From NCBI GenBank assembly GCA_964496695.1, contig CAZCBE010000001.1:201265-265264 (forward strand): DNA of 64,000 nucleotides. Direction: 5' to 3'. This stretch comes from SXTU01 sp964496695 (GTDB lineage Bacteria; Verrucomicrobiota; Verrucomicrobiia; Limisphaerales; SXTU01). Below the pieces are notes generated by a model. It ran no database searches. It was given only the letters and a program-made list of their open reading frames with translations, and was not told the DNA's origin. Positions 9,358 to 21,741 of the stretch are shown one piece after another; position 1 is the stretch's first letter; each line of letters opens with the position of its first letter. A program made the position numbers and the translations under genes.

Positions 9358-10857
9358 ATGCCCGACCCAGAAATTGACGAGAAGGCCGGCGATTCCGTAA
9401 TGCTCCGCCGCCTGTCGCTGGCGGTGATCTTCTTCAGCGACCTGGTGGACAGCACCAAGCTCAAGGCCCTGGTCGGCGAGCGCCGGGCGGGCGAGGTCAT
9501 TCATCGCCATCACGAGGGCGTCCGCAAGCTGCTCAAGCAATTCCCCGGCGGCCAGGAGATCGAGACGGCGGGCGACCAGTTCCTCCTGCTCTTCAGCAAC
9601 ACGACGGATGCGACGCATTTCGCGCTGCGCCTGCACCACCAGAACCGTCACCTGACCGAGGAGCTGAAGGCCAAGGTGCTGGACCGCGTGGGCATCCACA
9701 TCGGCGAGATCGCCCTGCACGACACGCGCAAGGGCGGGCAGGAGAACACCAAGGTCTTCGGCAGCCATGTGGACCTGGCCGCGCGCATCCAGTCACTGGC
9801 GGACGGCGGACGCACCCTGATGAGCGGCGTGGCCTTCGAGAACGCCAAGATGATGATCGGCGAGGAGAACATCCCCGGCTTGGGTGAAATTGCCTGGGTG
9901 AACCACGGTGCCTACCAGCTCAAGGGCGTGCCCCGGGCCATCAGCATCTGCGAGGTCGGTGAAGTCGAGCATGTGGAGTTCGCCCCACCGCCCGACACCG
10001 AGAAGTGCATGCGCGTGAAGCCCGACGGTCCGGCCGCCCCGACGCCGACCGCTGCGGACAAGGCCGAGCTGCGCATCCCGAACCTCTTTCTCAAGCTCCC
10101 GCAGTTCGGCCACCGCCTCTCGCTCGTGCCCGAGCGCGAAGGCCTGCGCCAGTTGTGGCTGGTGTCCGGCCCGGAGTTCAAGGTGGGCAAGAACCACACC
10201 GCCCCGGATGGCAACCGCGAGAACGAGTCCGACTGGGTGGCGTGGTTCTGGCCGCGCAGCCCGGAGAACGACGAGAAGACCCGGCAGATCAGCCGCGTGC
10301 ATGTCGTGCTCGGCTGGCTGGACGCCGGTCTGACCGGCGCGCGCGACAACCGCAGCAAAAACGGCTCCTTCTACGACGGCATCCCGCTGGCCAGCAACGA
10401 CTGGATGCCCATCAAGGGCCCAGGGCAGCTCCGCATCGGCGCGGACTATGCGCTCGACCTGAAGATTTATCCGTCCGCCCTCAATGGCGAACCGGCGGTC
10501 AGGAACCTCAAGTCCCTGCCCGGCCTCCCGCAGCCCGTGGAGGTGCCCGTGCGCGGCGCGATCACGCTGCGGCCCACGGCCTGCCCGCCCCCGTTCCGCG
10601 AGAGCTACTGGGTGCTGACCGATGCGACCTTCGGCACCGACGAGGCCAACCCGATCCATCTGCCCGTCGAGACTCTCGCGCCGGTGCAGGGCCGGTTCCA
10701 CCACTTCCGCGGCTGCTTCTGGATCGAGTCCATCGCCGCGAACGAGGCGCTGCAGGTCAACCGGTCGGTCCTCCACCCGGGCGAACTGGTGCCCCTGATG
10801 ACCGACCAGACGATCCGCATCGGGCCGAACACCTACAAGGTGGCCGTGATCAGTTGA
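9358..10857 (+). CDS. Class III nucleotide-cyclase-domain protein with FHA domain
   Basis: 499 residues. Residues 18-200 form a class III cyclase fold: metal-binding Asp28 (FFSDLVDST) and Asp73 (ETAGDQF). The substrate-selecting Lys position is Glu69, as in guanylate cyclases; the second selecting position looks like Lys, and the transition-state Asn is Asp (VDLAAR, with Arg kept). Activity and substrate are therefore uncertain. After a Pro/Ala linker, about 255-375 is an FHA phosphothreonine-binding domain (VGKNHT, ISRVHVVLG, NRSKNGSFYDG). The C-terminal ~110 residues look like a second, diverged FHA-like beta domain (IRIGPNTYKV). It starts 18 bases after the kinase stop and is very likely co-transcribed, with FHA recognising a kinase target or the kinase itself. 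Confidence 0.88.
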   Translation: MPDPEIDEKAGDSVMLRRLSLAVIFFSDLVDSTKLKALVGERRAGEVIHRHHEGVRKLLKQFPGGQEIETAGDQFLLLFSNTTDATHFALRLHHQNRHLTEELKAKVLDRVGIHIGEIALHDTRKGGQENTKVFGSHVDLAARIQSLADGGRTLMSGVAFENAKMMIGEENIPGLGEIAWVNHGAYQLKGVPRAISICEVGEVEHVEFAPPPDTEKCMRVKPDGPAAPTPTAADKAELRIPNLFLKLPQFGHRLSLVPEREGLRQLWLVSGPEFKVGKNHTAPDGNRENESDWVAWFWPRSPENDEKTRQISRVHVVLGWLDAGLTGARDNRSKNGSFYDGIPLASNDWMPIKGPGQLRIGADYALDLKIYPSALNGEPAVRNLKSLPGLPQPVEVPVRGAITLRPTACPPPFRESYWVLTDATFGTDEANPIHLPVETLAPVQGRFHHFRGCFWIESIAANEALQVNRSVLHPGELVPLMTDQTIRIGPNTYKVAVIS

Positions 10858-10959
10858 ACGAGGCGGGCGTCCTGCGTGTTTTGCGCGTGCTGACGAAGGT
10901 CCGGAGCTGTCCCACTGAATGACCCGGTAATGCCCAGAACTGCGGCGTGGTGCCCGGAC

Positions 10960-10988
10960 TTGCCAGCCACAAACAGCAACGCTAGTTT
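10960..10988 (+). promoter_or_regulatory. Putative promoter of hicBA
   Basis: TTGCCA (10960-10965), 17-base spacer, TAGTTT (10983-10988). The hicB ATG at 10995 lies 6 bases beyond the -10 box, again suggesting a leaderless transcript. Confidence 0.4.
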
Positions 10989-10994
10989 CAGAGC

Positions 10995-11198
10995 ATGAAG
11001 CTGCGCCTGCTCGTTGAGCTGGATAAGGAGACAAACCGTTGGTCCGCGGTGTTTCCGGAACTGCCCGGCTGTGCCACGGCGGGTGACACCGAAGCGGAGG
11101 CTGTGGCGAACGCCAAAGAAGCACTTGCCCTGTGGTTCGAGCCGGCCCCGATGAAGCTGTCCAAGGGTGCGAAACTCCTCGAACTCGCGGTGCCGTGA
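10995..11198 (+). CDS. hicB: HicB-family antitoxin
   Basis: 67 residues with the HicB partial-RNase-H fold signature: LRLLVELDKETNRWSAVFPE, LPGCATAGDTEAEAVANAKE and a short tail. It is short for the family and ends without a recognisable DNA-binding domain, so autoregulation may be weak or carried out by a partner. The stop overlaps the GTG start of the downstream hicA by four bases (GTGA), a translationally coupled arrangement. The order is antitoxin first, which occurs in part of the HicAB family. It likely neutralises the HicA mRNA interferase. Confidence 0.88.
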   Translation: MKLRLLVELDKETNRWSAVFPELPGCATAGDTEAEAVANAKEALALWFEPAPMKLSKGAKLLELAVP

Positions 11199-11413
11199 GT
11201 CAGCGGTATCCAGTCCGCAACGCGAAGGAGGTCGTGAAGGTTCTGCGACGTCATGGCTTCATGCTGGCCGGGCAGTCCGGCAGCCATCAAAAGTGGCGGC
11301 ACGCCAACGGAAGACAGGTCATCGTGGCGATGCATGGGAGCAAGCCCATCCCGATTGGCACGCTCAAGAGCATCGTCGAAGGCAGCGGTCTGGACGTGGA
11401 GAAGTTTCGGTAG
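11195..11413 (+). CDS. hicA: HicA-family mRNA interferase toxin
   Basis: 72 residues from GTG 11195, which overlaps the hicB stop. It has the compact dsRBD-like HicA fold: KEVVKVLRRHGFMLAGQSGS followed by catalytic His31 (GSHQKWRH), then IPIGTLKSIVEGSGLDVEKF. HicA cleaves mRNA when freed from HicB. A longer frame starting at 11132 lies inside hicB and is not needed. The motifs are intact, so the module is probably functional. Confidence 0.9.
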   Translation: MSQRYPVRNAKEVVKVLRRHGFMLAGQSGSHQKWRHANGRQVIVAMHGSKPIPIGTLKSIVEGSGLDVEKFR

Positions 11414-11475
11414 CTTGGTGGCGAACTGATGGGCGCGAAAATTGCGGCGGCAGCGTTGCCGACGAATTGCGCGGT

Positions 11476-11949
11476 TCAATTCTTATACGGCTCCACTGGG
11501 ACAATGCTTCCGTTCATCAGCACCTGTAGCAGCAGGTAGGTGGGCCTGTCCGACTTGCCGGACTCTGATTTTCTGTTCGGTCCACGGAAGTGAACCAGGT
11601 AAACCCAATACTCTTCGTGCTTCACACTCCAATCTGATTCAAAAGGTCGTTTGAGTGTGACCGACACCACTTTCCATTGCCGGGCATCGGTGACGAGCTT
11701 CGCCGTCTGTTGCGTGGCGACTTGCGCGGCCACCCCGGGCGCAAGGGGAGGGCGGTCTCGATTGGAAGCCCAACGTGGTCCCGCCAACAGTTCCTGCGTT
11801 GTGAGTTTTTGCACATACCACTTCCCTTCGACTTCAAAAGTGAAAACATTCGAAAGGTTGACGCTCGATTTATCCACCCGCTTTGGCGACTGACAAGCAG
11901 TCAGCCCAACGAGTAACAGGAGTGCGCTAGTTTTGGAAACGAAGCGCAC
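11476..11949 (-). CDS. Hypothetical lipoprotein
   Basis: About 157 residues. Starting at GTG 11949 gives a textbook lipoprotein signal (RFVSKTSALLLLVGLTAC), with the lipobox Cys about residue 19; the frame extends upstream to 11979. The mature part is a small alpha/beta protein rich in Trp/Tyr (WKVVSVTLKRPFESDW, YWVYLVHFRG), and I do not recognise a family. It is convergent with hicA and less GC-rich than its neighbours. Probably anchored in the envelope; function unknown. Confidence 0.7.
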   Translation of the reverse strand: MRFVSKTSALLLLVGLTACQSPKRVDKSSVNLSNVFTFEVEGKWYVQKLTTQELLAGPRWASNRDRPPLAPGVAAQVATQQTAKLVTDARQWKVVSVTLKRPFESDWSVKHEEYWVYLVHFRGPNRKSESGKSDRPTYLLLQVLMNGSIVPVEPYKN

Positions 11950-12071
11950 CAAGGATAGTCCAACACCAGAGGGATTCACGCCGCCATTATACCGGTGCTG
12001 GCTGGTAAGTCCAGCGTGCCTTGCCCTCCCACATCATACCGTGCGTCCGGTGAAGCCAGCCAGAACATCAC

Positions 12072-15233
<3,162 letters not shown>

Positions 15234-15318
15234 CCGCACGACTCTGCCGGACGCGCGGGGCCGGTGGCAAAAAATTTCCACGGACAAGTGAAGCGAGAGG
15301 CCGCTGCCGCCTAGCCGT

Positions 15319-15615
15319 GGCGCGCGGCATTCATGCCGCTTCAACGTGCGCCATACCTTGGTCAAACCGAAGCGAAGCAGTTGGCCGCGAAGCATTCCCC
15401 TTCAACGCAGAGACAGCACGGCGGAGCCGCAGTCGAAGTGGCAGGATGGCTCGCATTAACGCAACGGGCGCAGAGACCGCAGAGAGGCACGGAGGATATT
15501 CCCCTTCGGTCTCTGCGTCCCCTGCTGGTAGAACGGAACACGCAGAACTGCGCAGCCGCTCTCCCTCACACCGAACTGGCGTCGTATTCAGACGATGAAG
15601 CGGCATGAATGCCGG
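15319..15615. repeat. Palindromic element family B, copy 2 (long version)
   Basis: Left arm 15319-15343 (GGCGCGCGGCATTCATGCCG...) and right arm 15596-15615 (TGAAGCGGCATGAATGCCGG), about 250 bp apart. The interior has direct CGCAGAGA-type repeats but no protein. It occupies most of the 448-base gap between the divergent helicase and rlmN genes. Confidence 0.75.
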
Positions 15616-15681
15616 TTCCTGATGCGTCACGGGAATTTCGGTATCGCGGCGGGTGCCGCAGACGCCACACTCCGGGACGAC

Positions 15682-16773
<1,092 letters not shown>

Positions 16774-16778
16774 CGAGC

Positions 16779-17129
16779 ATGGGCCTCTTCGATTTCCTGT
16801 CCCGGAGAAACCGGCCGCGCCTGTTCCAGCTTCAGCCAGCGGATGCAAAGATGCTCCGCGTCCAGCAGGCAACGCGGATAACACCTGCCTGCGCCTGCCT
16901 GGATCCCCGGTTGAGCGGGGGTCGTTTTGCGGAACTGCAGTTTCACCCGGAGATCCAGGACACCGAATGTGATGCGTGGAAGTGGCTGGGGTCCCCGATC
17001 GAGAAGGCAGCCGCCGACCGGGCCAAGGAATTTGCCCTAGGCGGGGTGCTGAAGCCGTCACTGGTGAACATGGTCCTTCGGCACGCCGACATTTCGGAGC
17101 GGGATTTCCAGAAGTTGATGCGAGGGTGA
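16779..17129 (+). CDS. Hypothetical protein downstream of rlmN
   Basis: 116 residues (MGLFDFLSRRNRPRLFQL...). An AAGGA ribosome-binding site precedes ATG 16779. Sequence features: an amphipathic, Arg-rich N-terminus, one WKWLGSPIEKAAADRAKEF helix and a C-terminal HADISERDFQKLM. No signal peptide or membrane helix, and no family recognised. The good Shine-Dalgarno sequence, the five-base spacing to rlmN and a terminator directly after the stop support a real gene ending this transcript. Confidence 0.65.
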   Translation: MGLFDFLSRRNRPRLFQLQPADAKMLRVQQATRITPACACLDPRLSGGRFAELQFHPEIQDTECDAWKWLGSPIEKAAADRAKEFALGGVLKPSLVNMVLRHADISERDFQKLMRG

Positions 17130-17131
17130 TC

Positions 17132-17158
17132 CCGGCCAGACGCTGGCCGGTTTTGATT
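17132..17158 (+). terminator. Intrinsic terminator of rlmN-hypothetical transcript
   Basis: A perfect 8-bp stem CCGGCCAG / CTGGCCGG (17132-17139, 17143-17150) with a 3-base loop is followed by TTTTGATTTGATT. It starts three bases after the stop codon. Confidence 0.8.
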
Positions 17159-17254
17159 TGATTGCTCATATGCGGCGGAGCCTGCCGCAATCTTTCCGCA
17201 GGCGGCAAAGCTCAGCCTCTTTGGCAGCCGGTCAGAGGGACGTATCCTGTGAGC

Positions 17255-17470
17255 ATGCTAAAACCAAAAACCACAAAGCAGTGTCAGTGCCCGTTGCAGC
17301 GGCATGATTTGGCCCGGTGGGTCGTCCGCCCGCTGGCCCGCCGAGTGTTGCAGCACCATCGGGTGTGCATCAAGCAGGGCAAGCGCATCCTCAAACAGGT
17401 TCAGGAGACGAACGAATCCGTTGAAATCACTGCCCGGCGGAGGGCTAGGTGGAGCCGTAGCTGGGACTAA
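17255..17470 (+). CDS. Possible small hypothetical ORF
   Basis: 71 codons (MLKPKTTKQCQCPLQRHDLA...), rich in Arg/Lys/Cys, ending convergently against the lectin gene with a few bases of overlap. There is only a distant AGAGGG upstream. No family recognised; it may be chance. Confidence 0.2.
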   Translation: MLKPKTTKQCQCPLQRHDLARWVVRPLARRVLQHHRVCIKQGKRILKQVQETNESVEITARRRARWSRSWD

Positions 17471-19083
17471 TCGACTGGTGGATGATAGGCAACGGAGATT
17501 GGATGAGACGAGTCAGCGAGCGCCTGCATTGGGACTGGTTGCTCATCCACATGATAGAGGACCACATTGCCATCTATCTGCATGATCAGCACACGGTCTT
17601 GATCGGGCGAAGCAGCGGCAGTGGTGGAATAGTCCACTAGCCCCCTTGAATCAGCGAAGATGTGGAGTCGATCTAGGCCTACCACCATGCGTGCGCCGAT
17701 GGGGAGAGACACGCCATCAGGTGGGCTCCAGAGAGTTTTCCATTCTCGTCCGTCCTCAAGCACCTGCAATCCCTTCTCCGCGTCGAACGTGAGGGCATAG
17801 CGCTTGTTCAAGGAGGTCAGGGCTTCTCCGGCGCGCAGGAACGCATCGCGGTATAGCCGGTCACTCCAGAAGACGAAGCGAAACTGCTGCTGCTCGCCGC
17901 CAGGTGCCAAGATCGAATCCGGGGTGCACACCTCAGGATCGATCAGGCCGATGTGCGAGCCGATCGAGTTTTTGACTGCCAGCACGCGATCTCCATAAAT
18001 ACGACGCAGTTCGAACGAGATGCCCGCATCCTTCTTGCCGGGCTTCAGGACGATGAGCCGCCAAGACGCGCGTTCTTTGCGTTCGATCTTGGCCAGGGGC
18101 TCCAGCCAACCGATTTGCTGGTCCGTCGTAATCAAATAATTGTCGGGCAGGCTCAGTGCCTTAAGAGAAATTGCGTCACGGTCACGACCATCACATACCG
18201 CGGTGACCAGTTCCCATCCGTGCTTGGGGTTCGCGCTGGAAAGTTCGGGGACCGCAGCTTTCAGTTTGGCGGGGGTGCCAGTGCGGACCCGCTTCCCGCC
18301 GGGTTGATTTTCAATGATGAATTCCTTGTAGTTGAGCACCAGGGAGACGATCAGCTTCCGGTGCTTGCCGCCGGCCACATCGCAGATTTCGCCCACCGGG
18401 CGGGCCACGGTGCGAAAGCACTCGCCAAGCAGGGGCATGAACTCACGGACCAGACCGTCGGGCGCTTTCCAACGGTCAACAATCTCGAGCCGCTCCTCTG
18501 CTCCTTCCAGCCGCCCAAAAGTCTTCAGCACCTGGCAGCCTAGTGAGTATGCCTTCGACAGGGCATCCAAATCGGCGATCAGGCAGGCCGCGAAGCTGGC
18601 CATGTGCTCCACATATTGGTTGATGGGGACGCCGCCCTTGCAGAGCATGATATTTGAGTATTCGGCCACCGCCCCATCAGCAAAATCACGCGGGTCCACC
18701 AAAAAGGTGTTGGTTATGATGCCGGAGTTGCTCTTAGCTCCTAGGACTTCAATGAGGAAGGCGGCCAACTGGCTGTGGTAGCTGTCGGGTGCCGTGGAGA
18801 TGTAACGTCGCTCCAGTTCGTCCAGGGTCGCCGCCGGAGGCGGCTTCGTGGCGCGAAGCAGGCTTTGGAAGTTTTGGGCATCGGTGATGACCTTGGTCCG
18901 GCGCACCGTATGCTGAGCGAGGTGTTGTTTCAGCCCTAGCTCGAGGACTTCGTCATACACGAGCTTGAGCTTCTCTTGGATTTCCCGCAGCCGGGCTTCC
19001 TGTTCGGCGAACAGTTCAAACACCTTGCCGCCAAACTTGGAGCCGGCACCGGAGGCAAATGCTTTAAGCAGGTCGAGATACAT
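17467..19083 (-). CDS. Unknown protein with C-terminal bulb-type lectin motif
   Basis: 538 residues. The N-terminal ~70 residues form a long charged helix (LFAEQEARLREIQEKLKLVY). The middle (about 90-430) has no motif I recognise. The C-terminal ~100 residues contain the mannose-binding bulb-lectin signature Q-x-D-x-N-x-V-x-Y (QIDGNVVLY, about 511-519) preceded by beta-strand repeats (LQVLEDGREWKTLW). There is no signal peptide. Codon and base use is less GC-rich than the flanking housekeeping genes. It heads an accessory island with three tail-collar genes. Carbohydrate binding is inferred from one clear motif; the role is unknown (surface, toxin-like or defence protein all possible). Confidence 0.75.
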   Translation of the reverse strand: MYLDLLKAFASGAGSKFGGKVFELFAEQEARLREIQEKLKLVYDEVLELGLKQHLAQHTVRRTKVITDAQNFQSLLRATKPPPAATLDELERRYISTAPDSYHSQLAAFLIEVLGAKSNSGIITNTFLVDPRDFADGAVAEYSNIMLCKGGVPINQYVEHMASFAACLIADLDALSKAYSLGCQVLKTFGRLEGAEERLEIVDRWKAPDGLVREFMPLLGECFRTVARPVGEICDVAGGKHRKLIVSLVLNYKEFIIENQPGGKRVRTGTPAKLKAAVPELSSANPKHGWELVTAVCDGRDRDAISLKALSLPDNYLITTDQQIGWLEPLAKIERKERASWRLIVLKPGKKDAGISFELRRIYGDRVLAVKNSIGSHIGLIDPEVCTPDSILAPGGEQQQFRFVFWSDRLYRDAFLRAGEALTSLNKRYALTFDAEKGLQVLEDGREWKTLWSPPDGVSLPIGARMVVGLDRLHIFADSRGLVDYSTTAAASPDQDRVLIMQIDGNVVLYHVDEQPVPMQALADSSHPISVAYHPPVD

Positions 19084-19242
19084 TAGTTTATTCGGGGTTA
19101 TGAACCAACAAAAGGAAAGGGAATTTCAGCCTGACCTACTTGACCGGGTCCAATTGTTGAGTTGAATAGCTTAACGATTGTATGTTTGGGGGAAATCCAA
19201 CGTCAAGGTGAAAGGATGTTGAATGATGTTGAATGTGGCCCT

Positions 19243-19552
19243 GAACATTACGATTGATCTGCAAGCTTGCACCTGGCGGTGAATTTGCTCTTCCCAAATC
19301 TCCCATTTTGCATGCCTGCCAGGCTGACGCCCGCCAACGCCAGGCTCACCGCCCCTGCCGCCCCTGCCGCCCGTGCCACCGCCGGCGCTGGCGGAGCCGT
19401 GCCTTGAACCACCCGCCCGCCGCCCAGCCGCGTCCCGCCAGCGGCACACGGGCCGGAAAACCATGTCCACACGCGGTTGCAGCCCCTGCCAGGCGAGTCA
19501 GCACGGCTGCTGCAACGCGTCCCCGCAACGACGGCAATCAATCGTAATGTTC
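19243..19552. repeat. 310-bp segment bounded by inverted repeats
   Basis: GAACATTACGATTGAT at 19243-19258 recurs inverted at 19537-19552, with weaker matching beyond. The interior is Pro/Arg-codon-like C-rich DNA without a convincing gene. It lies in the 642-base gap between the divergent lectin and tail-collar genes and could be a MITE or an IS remnant. Confidence 0.5.
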
Positions 19553-19725
19553 GGGGGCTGCCCAAAAAACAATAAAGTATTTGACAAGGAAGGTCCGGGC
19601 GATTTTGCTGGCGAGGCTTAACTCACCCGTTCTCATACCGGGCTTCTGCGTTTGGCGGACCAGCAGCGGTGAAGTGGCGGGTGGGTTGCATAATAGAAAA
19701 TCACTTCCAGTCGAAAGATAGTCAC

Positions 19726-20256
19726 ATGCCTGAATATTTCCTTGGTGAGATTCGCATGTTTTCATTTAAGTTCGCCCCCCAAGGGTGGCGTCTTTGTGAC
19801 GGCTCGCTCTTGTTAGTCAAGGAACACCAGGCACTCTTCTCCCTCCTTGACAACAAGTTTGGCGGCGACGGCAAGACGAACTTTGCGTTACCCGACCTCC
19901 GCGGGCGCGCCATCCTGGGCGCTGATGGCGTAAAAGTCATAAGGGGTGCCGTTGCGGGAACCGAAACGGTCCAATTAACCACAATCCATCTGCCGGCCCA
20001 CACTCATCAGATCACGGGCACATCGCAGGCCGGCACGGTGACGGGTCCAGCTGGCACCGGCGCAGGCAAGGTGTATGCTGTGGACGAGGGCAAGGACGTC
20101 AAATGCTATGCGCCATACGAAAAGGGGAAGGCCGTGAAACTGGCTCCAGCCAGTTGCTCCTCGGCCGGGGGAGGAGCAAGTCACAACAACATGCAGCCAT
20201 TCCTCGTCACCAATTACTGCATCTGCATCAAGGGAGAGTATCCGCCTCGGTCTTGA
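19726..20256 (+). CDS. Tail-collar-domain protein 1 (microcystin-dependent-protein family)
   Basis: 176 residues from ATG 19726. The tail collar domain fills the N-terminus: LGEIRMFSFKFAPQGWRLCD, ALFSLLDNKFGGDGKTNFAL and PDLRGRAILG. A Gly/Thr-rich middle follows, then the C-terminal signature NNMQPFLVTNYCICIKGEYP. Such short collar proteins derive from phage tail fibre tips but occur in bacteria as stand-alone paralogue sets; no other phage gene is nearby. First of three tandem paralogues (gaps 41 and 41 bases). Confidence 0.85.
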   Translation: MPEYFLGEIRMFSFKFAPQGWRLCDGSLLLVKEHQALFSLLDNKFGGDGKTNFALPDLRGRAILGADGVKVIRGAVAGTETVQLTTIHLPAHTHQITGTSQAGTVTGPAGTGAGKVYAVDEGKDVKCYAPYEKGKAVKLAPASCSSAGGGASHNNMQPFLVTNYCICIKGEYPPRS

Positions 20257-20297
20257 AGTGTGTGTTAGAATGCCCGAAATAACCGTCGCCTGTTAAT

Positions 20298-20855
20298 ATG
20301 GAAGCTTATCTTGGTGAGATTCGTGTGTTTGCCGGTAACTTTGCTCCCGAAGGATGGTCGCTGTGCGAGGGACAACTGCTGAAAGTGGCCGAACACGAAG
20401 CGCTGTTTTCCCTGCTCGGAGCAAGCTATGGTGGCAACGGAACATCAGATTTCGGGCTGCCCGACCTGCGGTGCCGGGTGCCCATCGGGCAGGGCGCTGG
20501 TCCGGGGTTGACTCCGCGCCTCCTCAGCCAGTCAGAAGGGGCTTCGACGGAGGAGCTTTCGGCGGCTCATCTGCCGGTCCACTCGCATGACTTCGTCGTG
20601 ATGAATACGGACGGCACATCGTCGGAGCCGACTGGCAAGCTGCTGGCCAAGGCGCCAACGCCAAACGTCACTCCCAAAACTTACTCCAACCAGTTTTTGG
20701 CTCATTCATCGAGCGTGAAGATGAGCGTTTTGAACGCCTCAGCGTTGAAGCTAATCGGTGGCCCCGGCTCTGCCCATGACAACATGATGCCGTGGGCCGG
20801 TATCAGTTACATCATTTGCCTCACTGGAGAATATCCAGTCGCCGACAGCGTTTAG
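20298..20855 (+). CDS. Tail-collar-domain protein 2
   Basis: 185 residues. Same architecture as its neighbours: YLGEIRVFAGNFAPEGWSLC, ALFSLLGASYGGNGTSDFGL, PDLRCRVPIG, then HDNMMPWAGISYIICLTGEYP. The middle variable region differs completely from copies 1 and 3, as expected of paralogues diversifying a binding surface. It lacks a signal peptide. ATG 20298 follows TTAATATG with no strong ribosome-binding site. Confidence 0.85.
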   Translation: MEAYLGEIRVFAGNFAPEGWSLCEGQLLKVAEHEALFSLLGASYGGNGTSDFGLPDLRCRVPIGQGAGPGLTPRLLSQSEGASTEELSAAHLPVHSHDFVVMNTDGTSSEPTGKLLAKAPTPNVTPKTYSNQFLAHSSSVKMSVLNASALKLIGGPGSAHDNMMPWAGISYIICLTGEYPVADSV

Positions 20856-20896
20856 ATCGCCTTCAACTCAGCCAAGAACAATTCCAACGACAGCAT

Positions 20897-21454
20897 ATGG
20901 ACGCATTCATCGGTGAAGTCCGCGTATTTCCCTATAACTACGAGCCGGAAGGCTGGCTGCCCTGCGATGGACGCAGTCTGGCCGTAAGCCAGCATCAGGC
21001 GCTGCATGCGGTAATCGAGAACACCTACGGCGGGATTGTCGGCAAAACCTTCAACCTGCCGGATTTGCGGGGAAGAGTGTTAATAGGGTTGATGAGCGGC
21101 GTGCAGGCACCGGGGCCGGTTTTGAGTAAAGTGCAACCGGGACAAAAGGGCGGAACCAACTCCGTCGCGTTGACCCTGTCGAATTTTCCCGCTCACGGCC
21201 ATGAGATCAAAGTGGCATCGGCCAATGGCAACGCTGACACGCCTAGCGGAGCAATGGTGGCAAGCGGGAACGCAGTCGCCCCAGCCAGCTTGAAGCGGTT
21301 CGCGATCCCGGATGGGAAATCGTCGGTTGATATGGCTTCGGAGATGATTGGGACCACAGGAACTGACAGCCCTACGCCTCACGACAACAACCAACCGACC
21401 CTCGGCCTGGGTTACTTCATCTGCGTGGACGGAGAGTTCCCGGTTCGATCCTGA
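20897..21454 (+). CDS. Tail-collar-domain protein 3
   Basis: 185 residues from ATG 20897. FIGEVRVFPYNYEPEGWLPC, ALHAVIENTYGGIVGKTFNL, PDLRGRVLIG and HDNNQPTLGLGYFICVDGEF. All three copies end with an x-I-C-x-x-G-E-[YF]-P motif and appear complete. An FGE/C-lectin-fold fragment follows directly downstream. Confidence 0.85.
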   Translation: MDAFIGEVRVFPYNYEPEGWLPCDGRSLAVSQHQALHAVIENTYGGIVGKTFNLPDLRGRVLIGLMSGVQAPGPVLSKVQPGQKGGTNSVALTLSNFPAHGHEIKVASANGNADTPSGAMVASGNAVAPASLKRFAIPDGKSSVDMASEMIGTTGTDSPTPHDNNQPTLGLGYFICVDGEFPVRS

Positions 21455-21467
21455 AAACACGTTCAAT

Positions 21468-21707
21468 AGGGATTCTGCAGCGGCAATCGCCCCAAGCGTG
21501 CTGCCAACGGGCGGCGCACGACGGGTCATCGCGGAAGGTGGCTACTGGAACTGGGGGGCAGCCGATGCAGGCGCTACAATTGCTGCTTCCTTGTCAAACT
21601 GGTCGAAGGCCGAGTTCCACCATCCGACGATTGCAGAGCCGGGCTCAGTCGGAGTGCGACTTCAGAATACTACACCGGCCTTCATCTTCGATGAAGGCGA
21701 AACCTAA
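21468..21707 (+). pseudogene. Fragment of an FGE/C-type-lectin-fold domain
   Basis: This frame, opening without its own convincing start, reads ARRVIAEGGYWNWGAA ... SNWSKAEFHHP ... GSVGVRLQ and then stops. That pattern (R-V-x3-GG-x-W ... G-[VF]-R) is the C-terminal strand pair of formylglycine-generating-enzyme/C-type-lectin folds seen in phage tip and variable proteins. Upstream sequence in the frame overlaps tail-collar gene 3 and is not homologous. Probably a remnant of a fourth receptor-binding gene. Confidence 0.45.
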
Positions 21708-21741
21708 GTGCGCTGGCCTGCGAAGGGCTTGAAGCCCACCC

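Noticed and set aside
19726..21707. Prophage or tailocin
   Set aside because: Only collar-type proteins and one FGE-fold fragment are present; no capsid, tail tube, sheath, baseplate, terminase, lysis or integrase gene is in the window.
21468..21707. Diversity-generating retroelement variable region
   Set aside because: The GGYWN...GVRLQ end is reminiscent of such targets, but there is no reverse transcriptase and no template repeat nearby.
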